A stretch of DNA of 6,924 nt from Acidimicrobiia bacterium (GTDB lineage Bacteria > Actinomycetota > Acidimicrobiia > IMCC26256 > BP-133). Below are positions 1 to 5,043 of this stretch, one piece after another (the stretch's first letter is position 1; each line of letters opens with the position of its first letter). Under the pieces are notes generated by a model. It worked only from the letters and a program-made list of their open reading frames with translations, did not search any database and had not been told where the DNA came from. A program made the position numbers and the translations under genes. The stretch covers positions 1-6,924 of the forward strand of contig JAICGL010000218.1 of assembly GCA_025923175.1 (NCBI GenBank), in the 5' to 3' direction.

Positions 1-2015
1 AGCAGCCCACCACCTACGACCTGAAGATCGAGATCAAGCCCGACAACCGGGTTTACCTCGAGGGTCCGAAGATGGAAGTCGGTCAGGGCTTCATGACCAT
101 GATGGGCATGCTGGTTGCGGACGGGCTCGACGTCCCGTTCTCCAGCATGGACGTCATCTGCTCGCCGGCTGAGCAGAAGCGCGGTGCCGCCCAGATCACC
201 GGTGGTTCGCACAACACCCGCGTGCTGTGGGACCCGGCCCGTCTCCTCACCGCTCAGATGCGCGGTCAGCTGTTGGCGGCGGCCTCGAACCGTCTGGGTG
301 TGCCGGTGAGCCGGCTCCGCACCGAAGACGGCCACGTCATCGCCACCGACGGCCGGAAGCTCACCTACGGCGAGATCGCAACCGAAGCGGCTGCGCTCCC
401 GCTCGCCAAGGCTGCAATGCCGAAGACGGCTGACCAGTTCAAGATCATCGGCAAGCCGCAGAGCAAGTACGGCATCGAGAAGATCGTCCAGGGCACGTAC
501 CCGTACCCGATGGACCTCTTCAACTCGAACGAGTTCCTGCCTTCGGTTGCCGCTCTGGCGGCGACGCACGGCGCGTCCGTGGTGTCGATCGACGACTCGG
601 CTGCCAAGGCGATCAAGGGCGTCATCGCCATCACCCACGTTCCGGGTATGGCTGACTACCTGATCCCCGAGGCTGTCATCGTCACGGCCGAGACCTTCGG
701 TATCGCCAACAAGGCCAAGAAGGCGCTCAAGATCAAGTGGAGCGCTGGCCCGATGGACCAGCTGTCGGACGCTCAGATCGACGACCTGCTCGCCGGGATC
801 ATCGACAAGGTGACCTCGCCGGGTGAGGGTGTCGACGCGACGTTCCGCTGGCCGTACGTGCCGCACGCCCCGATGGAAGAGAACAGCGCCTGCGGCGTGT
901 TCAAGGACGGCAAGTACGAGGGCTGGGGCGGCGCCCAGATTCCGCCGACCCTCCAGCGTCAGCTGGCCGAGACCCTGGGTATCAAGGTCGAGGACGTCAC
1001 CTACCACTGTGTCCCGGTCGGCGGCGCCTTCGGGCGTCACCTGTTCCACGACCAGGACGTGCAGGTGGCTCAGGCCTCCCAGCGCCTTGGCAAGCCGCTC
1101 AAGCTGCAGTGGCTCCGTGAAGAGGGCATCAAGCACGGCCGGACCCGTCCGGTGTCGCTCCACCACATCAAGGCCACCGTTTCCGGCGGCGACGTGGTGA
1201 GCTACGAGCACCGCATGGCCTGCCCGGAGATGGACCTCCGTCACGGCCTCGGCGACGTCGTCACTGGCTACATCACCGAGTACAACAACGAAGGTGCTTG
1301 CCAGTACTTCTTCGCTCACACGCAGAAGCTCATCTACAAGACGGGCCCGACGGCCATCACGCTGAAGCAGCGCCTGCTGGCCAAGCCCACCGCCGCATGG
1401 CGGGTTGTGTACTCCGGCCAGGTCCACGCCGTTGACGAGATCGTCATCGACGAGCTTGCCGCTCAGGCTGGCAAGGACCCGCTCGACTACCGGATGGACA
1501 TGCTGGACAGTGACCGTCACCGTGCCGTGCTCGCCAAGGCTGCTGAGATGGCCAGCTGGGGCAAGAAGCTCCCTGCCGGCGTCGCCCAGGGCATTGGTAT
1601 GCACGACGAGTACAAGTCGATCACTGCCTACGTCATGGAAATCGACACGCGGGGCAAGGAACCGCGGATGACCAAGTGCGACATCGCGGTTGACAACGGC
1701 ATTTGTGTCAACCCGAAGGGCACTGAAGGCAGCCTGTTCGGTCAGGCGATGGACGGCTTCGCCCTGGTGTTCCGGGCCGGCCTCCACGTGGACAACGGGG
1801 CGACCCGGGAGAACAACTTCCACGACTACAAGTGGTCGCGGATGTTCGACTCGGCACCGGAGATGGCCCTGAGCATCCTGCCGACCAGCAACGTTCTGCC
1901 TGGTGGCGTCGGCGAGCTGGGTGTCCCGGCCGCTTCCGCTGCCGCTGCAAACGCCTGGGCACGTGCTACAGGTAAGCAGCCGCGTAACTTCCCGCTCAAC
2001 GAGTACGGAGCCTGA
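1..2015 (+). CDS. Molybdopterin-binding subunit of a xanthine dehydrogenase/aldehyde oxidase-family enzyme (IorB-like), 5'-truncated
   Basis: This is the large catalytic subunit of a molybdenum hydroxylase, which inserts an oxygen from water into an aldehyde or N-heterocycle; the substrate cannot be read from sequence. The reading frame is open from base 3 with no stop, so the true start lies upstream and ATG 72 is internal; 670 residues are visible. Family marks in order: the MEVGQG motif (72-89); an HAPME segment near 864-878; the GGAFGR pterin-contact motif (1020-1037); a VDEIVIDELA stretch typical of IorB; and near the C terminus GVGELG, whose Glu (1914-1916) aligns with the catalytic glutamate of the family. 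The tail resembles isoquinoline 1-oxidoreductase beta more than CO dehydrogenase CoxL. IorB proteins usually have an N-terminal Tat signal, which would fall outside the window. The [2Fe-2S] partner follows 5 bases downstream. The gene seems richer in GGT, GCT and CGT codons than the minus-strand genes. Family assignment is firm; substrate is unknown. Confidence 0.9.
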   Translation, partial: QPTTYDLKIEIKPDNRVYLEGPKMEVGQGFMTMMGMLVADGLDVPFSSMDVICSPAEQKRGAAQITGGSHNTRVLWDPARLLTAQMRGQLLAAASNRLGVPVSRLRTEDGHVIATDGRKLTYGEIATEAAALPLAKAAMPKTADQFKIIGKPQSKYGIEKIVQGTYPYPMDLFNSNEFLPSVAALAATHGASVVSIDDSAAKAIKGVIAITHVPGMADYLIPEAVIVTAETFGIANKAKKALKIKWSAGPMDQLSDAQIDDLLAGIIDKVTSPGEGVDATFRWPYVPHAPMEENSACGVFKDGKYEGWGGAQIPPTLQRQLAETLGIKVEDVTYHCVPVGGAFGRHLFHDQDVQVAQASQRLGKPLKLQWLREEGIKHGRTRPVSLHHIKATVSGGDVVSYEHRMACPEMDLRHGLGDVVTGYITEYNNEGACQYFFAHTQKLIYKTGPTAITLKQRLLAKPTAAWRVVYSGQVHAVDEIVIDELAAQAGKDPLDYRMDMLDSDRHRAVLAKAAEMASWGKKLPAGVAQGIGMHDEYKSITAYVMEIDTRGKEPRMTKCDIAVDNGICVNPKGTEGSLFGQAMDGFALVFRAGLHVDNGATRENNFHDYKWSRMFDSAPEMALSILPTSNVLPGGVGELGVPAASAAAANAWARATGKQPRNFPLNEYGA

Positions 2016-2020
2016 TTGCG

Positions 2021-2545
2021 ATGCCGGAGATCACATTCAACCTGAACGGCAACCCGGTCACAGTCGACGCCGACAAGGACGAGGAACTCCTCTGGGTACT
2101 GCGTGACCGCCTTCACGTCCACGGCCTGAAGTACGGCTGTGGTATGGGCCTCTGCGGTGCGTGCACCAGCCACATCGATGGTGTGGCCCGGCGTACCTGC
2201 ATCACCGAGGTCGGCAAGGTAGAGGGCAAGAACGTCACGACGATCGAGGGTCTGGCCAAGGGTGGCGAGCTCCACCCCGTCCAGAAGGCCTGGATCGACA
2301 ACGACGTTGCGCAGTGCGGTTACTGCCAGGCTGGCCAGATCATGCAGGCAGTGTCGCTCCTCAACGAGAACCCGAACCCGACCGACGCGGACATTGACAA
2401 CGCGATGGGCGGGAACCTCTGCCGGTGCGGTACGTACTTCCGCATCCGCGACTCCATCAAGAAGGTCGCAGCCGGCAAGTACAACGCGCCGTACAAGGCT
2501 GGTCAGGCTGTCTCAGGCTCGCTCTGGGGCACCACGAACGGCTAG
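2021..2545 (+). CDS. [2Fe-2S]-binding subunit of the molybdenum hydroxylase (IorA/CoxS-like)
   Basis: This 174-residue small subunit carries electrons from the molybdenum centre. The N-terminal ferredoxin-like domain binds one cluster through Cys40, Cys45, Cys48 and Cys60 (motif CGMGLCGAC, then a Cys 12 residues on). The C-terminal helical domain binds the second through Cys99 and Cys102 (QCGYCQAG) and Cys134/Cys136 (NLCRCG). All eight ligands are intact. Residues from about 150 form a short Gly/Ala-rich tail beyond the usual core. The start is ATG 2021, with GGAG at 2007-2010; the upstream gene stops at 2013-2015, so the two are surely co-transcribed. The order, Mo subunit before FeS subunit, is the reverse of the usual iorA-iorB or XDH order. 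No FAD subunit lies downstream, so electrons may pass to a cytochrome or another carrier, as inferred for IorAB-type enzymes. Confidence 0.93.
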   Translation: MPEITFNLNGNPVTVDADKDEELLWVLRDRLHVHGLKYGCGMGLCGACTSHIDGVARRTCITEVGKVEGKNVTTIEGLAKGGELHPVQKAWIDNDVAQCGYCQAGQIMQAVSLLNENPNPTDADIDNAMGGNLCRCGTYFRIRDSIKKVAAGKYNAPYKAGQAVSGSLWGTTNG

Positions 2546-2575
2546 TCGGCCATAGCAAGGCAGCCGTAAACGCCG

Positions 2576-2606
2576 GTGTGCCGCCCGGAGACCCCGGGCG
2601 GCACAC
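2576..2606 (+). terminator. Strong hairpin terminator after the molybdenum hydroxylase genes
   Basis: A perfect 13-bp inverted repeat (arms 2576-2588 and 2594-2606) encloses a 5-base loop, 30 bases after the stop of the FeS-subunit gene. The stem is very GC-rich. Only TT follows it, not a U-tract, as is common for actinobacterial terminators. It should separate the oxidoreductase transcript from tatA, though some read-through is possible. Confidence 0.8.
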
Positions 2607-2621
2607 TTGGCACCACGGCAC

Positions 2622-2626
2622 GGAGG
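2622..2626 (+). promoter_or_regulatory. Ribosome binding site deciding the TTG start of tatA
   Basis: GGAGG lies 7 bases before TTG 2634, an ideal distance. No in-frame ATG or GTG sits upstream at a suitable place, and the next ATG (2679-2681) falls inside the membrane helix, so TTG is the start. Confidence 0.75.
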
Positions 2627-2633
2627 CTGAGCC

Positions 2634-2807
2634 TTGAGTCTTGGAGCACCCGAACTACTCATCATCCTCGCAGTCGTCATGCTCCTCTTCGGCGCCGCGA
2701 AGCTGCCCAAGCTTGCACGGAGCCTCGGCGAATCCGCCAAGGAGTTCAAGAATGCGACGGCTGCAATTGACAGCGTGAACGAGACTCAGGACAACAAGTC
2801 TTCCTGA
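2634..2807 (+). CDS. tatA: Twin-arginine translocase component TatA/TatE-like
   Basis: This 57-residue membrane protein is a subunit of the Tat pathway, which moves folded, often cofactor-bearing proteins across the cytoplasmic membrane. The N terminus carries the Gly-x-Pro-Glu-Leu start typical of TatA, then a short hydrophobic helix (about residues 7-19, LLIILAVVMLLF), the Phe-Gly hinge (19-20), and an amphipathic helix with KLPKLARSLGES and EFK (about 23-39). A polar, Asn/Asp-rich tail follows. All core TatA marks are present; the tail is shorter than in E. coli TatA, which is normal in Gram-positives. It starts at TTG 2634 behind a good GGAGG. No tatC or tatB is in view. It stands between a molybdoenzyme whose large subunit is probably Tat-exported and a secreted-peptide gene. 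TatA and TatB can be hard to tell apart, but the short tail favours TatA. Confidence 0.88.
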   Translation: MSLGAPELLIILAVVMLLFGAAKLPKLARSLGESAKEFKNATAAIDSVNETQDNKSS

Positions 2808-2812
2808 GAGCC

Positions 2813-2879
2813 TTGCCTGTCCTTTGGGCAAAAACGCTGTTACCCTTTTTGCAAGCTCATTTCTGCTAACACCTATAAG
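2813..2879 (+). promoter_or_regulatory. AT-rich promoter-like region before the secreted peptide gene
   Basis: The 82-base gap after tatA is clearly more AT-rich than its surroundings. Candidate boxes are TTGCAA (2849-2854) with TATAAG (2874-2879, 19-base spacer), or TTGCCT (2813-2818) with TGTTAC (2838-2843, 19-base spacer). Neither is a perfect sigma-70 match. The first would start transcription almost at the ATG and overlaps the ribosome site, so the second or an unseen one may be used. Base composition is the main support. Confidence 0.35.
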
Positions 2880-2882
2880 GAG
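2877..2882 (+). promoter_or_regulatory. Ribosome binding site fixing the start of the secreted peptide
   Basis: AAGGAG lies 7 bases before ATG 2890 and picks this ATG over the in-frame TTG at 2824, which would add 22 residues in front of an already complete signal peptide. Confidence 0.8.
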
Positions 2883-2889
2883 CTGGGCG

Positions 2890-3072
2890 ATGCTGAAGCG
2901 CTTCGCACTAATGGTTGCTGCTACCGCCGTACTCGCTGTTCCCGCCTCGAGCGCATTCGGTGCACCCCGCCCTAGCGGGGCGCTGCCCGAAGAGGCCTGC
3001 CTGGCCGCATACCCGCAGGCTGTTCAGCCCGCGTTCTGCGGCGAGGGTAACGGGGGGCCTGGCAAGGCTTAA
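2890..3072 (+). CDS. Small secreted peptide with two cysteines, function unknown
   Basis: I do not recognise this 60-residue protein. Residues 1-25 look like a classical Sec signal peptide: Lys3-Arg4, then a hydrophobic stretch of Ala, Val and Leu (about 5-18), then a Ser-Ser-Ala-Phe-Gly-Ala region fit for signal peptidase I cleavage near residue 22 or 25. The mature part would be about 35 residues, with Cys37 and Cys50 spaced for one disulfide and a Gly-rich tail (GEGNGGPGKA). It has its own ribosome site, a likely promoter upstream and a terminator hairpin downstream, so it is probably its own transcript and a real gene. No lipobox or LPxTG motif is seen, so the peptide should be released or held loosely in the envelope. 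A toxin, a signal or a structural role are all possible; none is shown by the sequence. Confidence 0.72.
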   Translation: MLKRFALMVAATAVLAVPASSAFGAPRPSGALPEEACLAAYPQAVQPAFCGEGNGGPGKA

Positions 3073-3145
3073 GAGTCAGGAGCTGACGGCGGCGGTGGCG
3101 TGATTGATTCACGTTCCGCCCACGGTCGGACGTTGCTGAAACTGG

Positions 3146-3179
3146 AGGCCCGGTCTTTCCTTAAGGGGTGACCGGGCCT
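3146..3179 (+). terminator. Hairpin terminator after the secreted peptide gene
   Basis: A perfect 10-bp stem (arms 3146-3155 and 3170-3179) has a 14-base loop containing CTTAAG. It lies about 73 bases after the peptide stop and 150 before the repeat-protein start, so it should end the peptide transcript and insulate the repeat gene. Confidence 0.75.
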
Positions 3180-3330
3180 TCGGCGTTTCACCGTTCGGCC
3201 ACTCAGTCGTTGTCGGGTGTGAACCGAACCCAAGTTTCCTGACGCGACGAAGTCTGCGAGAATTCAGCTTTCTCACCCACGGGCCGAGACCGCCGGCTTA
3301 CATCGGCGATGTCCGGGATAGGAGAAGACG
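3180..3330 (+). promoter_or_regulatory. Upstream region of the repeat-protein gene, promoter not resolved
   Basis: This 151-base stretch between the terminator and the repeat gene must hold its promoter, since the upstream transcript appears to end. I see no clear -35/-10 pair. A 6-bp inverted repeat (GTTCGG 3193-3198, CCGAAC 3224-3229) and a 5-bp one (GCCGA near 3283, TCGGC near 3303) are too weak to name as a riboswitch or operator. Confidence 0.3.
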
Positions 3331-3338
3331 GTGGGAGG
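3321..3338 (+). promoter_or_regulatory. Two ribosome sites serving two possible starts of the repeat protein
   Basis: GGAG at 3321-3324 sits 6 bases before GTG 3331, and GGAGG at 3334-3338 sits 7 bases before the in-frame TTG 3346. Both are well placed. The longer form begins MGGPRL, the shorter MTTRRW; both keep a full signal peptide. The stronger Shine-Dalgarno match favours TTG, the commoner codon favours GTG. Confidence 0.55.
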
Positions 3339-5034
3339 ACCCCGCTTGACCACACGTCGCTGGAAGCCACTGACGCTGATCGCACTCATGGTGCTGATCG
3401 GTGGCGCGGGCGTGAGTGCTCCGTCCGCAATGGCCGCCGGCGACCTCGACAGGGACGGGATCCCCGACGCCGTGGAGATCGGGCTCGACGCCCCGAACCC
3501 GATCGACGCCGACAAGGACGGCAAGCCGGACTTCGACGATCCCGACTCGGACAACGACGCCGTCCCCGACGCCGTGGAGGGCGTCGTCGATACCGACGCC
3601 GACGGGATTCCCGCCAACCGTGACATCGACACCGACGGCGACCGGGTCCCCGACACGACCGAGGCCGGCGCCAACCCGTCCGCACCCGCCGACACGGACG
3701 GTGACGGCGTGGGCGACTATCGCGACTTCGACTCCGATGGTGACGGGATCCCTGACGCGATCGAGGCGCCCCCGATCGTCAGGACCTGGTTCGACATCGA
3801 CCGCGACGATGACGGCGTGCCCGACGACGAAGAGCTCAACTTCGTCGAGCCGGCGCCGCCGTTCGACACCGACGGTGATGGGATCCAGGACTTCAAGGAC
3901 CTCGACAGCGACAACGACACTGTCCCGGACGGTCTCGACGGAAACGTCGACACCGACTTCGACTCGATCCCCGACTTCCGGGATCTCGACAGCGACGCTG
4001 ACGACATTCCGGACTCGGTCGAGGTCGGGGCCAACCCGAAGACGCCGGTGGACACGTTCGGCGGTGGCCTGCCCGACTTCCGGGACCACGACAGTGACGG
4101 CGATCTGATCCCCGACTCGAGCGAGTCGGGCCCGGACGGCAAGACGCCGGTGGACACCGACCGCGACGGCGCTCCGGACTACCGCGACCTCGACAGCGAT
4201 GGCGACAGCCTTTTCGACACGGTCGAGGGCAACACCGACCCTGACAGGGACAAGAAGCCCAACTTCCAGGACGACGACAGCGACGGCAACAACACCCCCG
4301 ACAAGGAACAGGGCGTGACGGATGCCGACGGCGACGGCCTCCCGAACCTGGCCGATCCCGACGACGACGGCGACGGCATCCTCGACCCCATCGAGGGCGC
4401 CACCGACACCGACAAGGACGGTGTCGCCAATACCGACGACCCCGACAGTGACTCCGACGGGATCGCCGACGCCGCCGAGGGCGTGGCCGATTTCGACACC
4501 GACGGGCTCTCCAACTACCTCGACCCCGACGCCGACGGTGACGACATCCTGGACCGCATCGAGGGTGTGTCCGACACCGATGGGGACGGTAAGCGGAACT
4601 GCTTCGACACCGACAGCGATGAGGACGAACTGCCGGACAAGGTCGAGGGTGCCAGCGACGCCGACTCGGACGGTTCACCGAACTTCGTGGATGTCGACGG
4701 TGATCGCGACAGCATCCCCGACGTCATCGAAGGCATCATCGACACCAACGGCGACGGCCGGCCCGACCGGACTTCAGCCGACAGCGATGGTGACGGGCTC
4801 CCGGACCGTATCGAGGGTACGGCCGACACCGATGGTGACAAGGTCGCCAACTTCCGGGACCTCGACAGTGATGGTGACGGGATCACCGACGGCGAGGAAG
4901 GGACCCTCGACCCTGACGGGGACAACAACCGGAACTTCGTCGACACCGACAGCGACGGTGACGGTGCCGCGGACGGCGGCGAGGGCACCGGCGACAGCGA
5001 CGGCGACGGCGCGCCGAACTACATCGACCGCTGA
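3331..5034 (+). CDS. Secreted calcium-loop repeat protein (thrombospondin type 3-like repeats)
   Basis: This 567-residue protein (562 if TTG 3346 is used) has a Sec-type signal peptide (about residues 7-35; Arg-Arg-Trp-Lys, a hydrophobic core, then Ser-Ala-Met-Ala cleavage). The rest is Asp-rich repeats. A regular unit is 28 residues: loop A (positions 1-12, DxDxDGxPNxxD), one spacer, loop B (14-25, DSDGDGIPDxxE), then Gly and two residues. Both loops match the 12-residue calcium loops of thrombospondin type 3 and EF-hand proteins; I count about 35. Layout: half-unit 38-58, units of 28, 34 and 34 residues to 154, half-unit 155-178, units of 28, 34 and 34 to 274, then ten 28-residue units and a 13-residue stub. 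There is one cysteine in the mature part (Cys424). No enzyme domain, LPxTG, PEP-CTERM or C-terminal membrane helix is present. It probably binds calcium outside the cell, folding into a stiff rod, perhaps in matrix or surface layers; that role is inference. Confidence 0.9.
   Translation: MGGPRLTTRRWKPLTLIALMVLIGGAGVSAPSAMAAGDLDRDGIPDAVEIGLDAPNPIDADKDGKPDFDDPDSDNDAVPDAVEGVVDTDADGIPANRDIDTDGDRVPDTTEAGANPSAPADTDGDGVGDYRDFDSDGDGIPDAIEAPPIVRTWFDIDRDDDGVPDDEELNFVEPAPPFDTDGDGIQDFKDLDSDNDTVPDGLDGNVDTDFDSIPDFRDLDSDADDIPDSVEVGANPKTPVDTFGGGLPDFRDHDSDGDLIPDSSESGPDGKTPVDTDRDGAPDYRDLDSDGDSLFDTVEGNTDPDRDKKPNFQDDDSDGNNTPDKEQGVTDADGDGLPNLADPDDDGDGILDPIEGATDTDKDGVANTDDPDSDSDGIADAAEGVADFDTDGLSNYLDPDADGDDILDRIEGVSDTDGDGKRNCFDTDSDEDELPDKVEGASDADSDGSPNFVDVDGDRDSIPDVIEGIIDTNGDGRPDRTSADSDGDGLPDRIEGTADTDGDKVANFRDLDSDGDGITDGEEGTLDPDGDNNRNFVDTDSDGDGAADGGEGTGDSDGDGAPNYIDR
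3442..3792 (+). repeat. First copy of a higher-order repeat block (half + 28 + 34 + 34 residues)
   Basis: Residues 38-154 of the repeat protein contain a 21-residue half-unit beginning DLDRDGIPD, a 28-residue unit with SDND, a 34-residue unit ending GANPSAPA, and a second 34-residue unit. The 34-residue units carry about six extra residues after the Glu that ends loop B. Confidence 0.75.
3793..4152 (+). repeat. Second copy of the higher-order repeat block
   Basis: Residues 155-274 repeat the order of the first block: a 24-residue half-unit beginning DIDRDDDGVPD, a 28-residue unit again with SDND, a 34-residue unit ending GANPKTPV, and another 34-residue unit ending PDGKTPV. Matching order, matching lengths and shared unit-specific residues show that the whole block was duplicated. 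Confidence 0.75.
4153..5031 (+). repeat. Tandem array of 28-residue (84-bp) calcium-loop units
   Basis: Ten units of exactly 84 bp, starting at 4153 and every 84 bases to 4909, are followed by a 39-bp partial unit (4993-5031) that ends just before the stop. Each full unit starts with an Asp-rich loop and ends in a Glu-Gly or Gln-Gly pair plus two residues. Lengths do not vary, but sequences have drifted, so this is an old array under length constraint. Confidence 0.85.
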
Positions 5035-5043
5035 GTCTCGGCG

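Noticed and set aside
2824..2889. Upstream TTG start for the secreted peptide
   Set aside because: No ribosome site fits it, it covers the AT-rich promoter-like region, and it would bury the signal peptide 22 residues in.
3193..3229. Possible structured leader RNA before the repeat gene
   Set aside because: It has only a 6-bp stem with a large loop and no conserved riboswitch motif that I can recognise.
3352..3372. Twin-arginine (Tat) signal in the repeat protein
   Set aside because: The Arg-Arg pair is followed by Trp-Lys-Pro-Leu, lacking the hydrophobic residue expected two places after the pair; a Sec signal is the simpler reading.
3442..5031. CRISPR-like or minisatellite array
   Set aside because: The periodicity is in codons (84 or 102 bp), the frame is open throughout, and the units differ in DNA sequence, so it is protein repeat evolution, not CRISPR.
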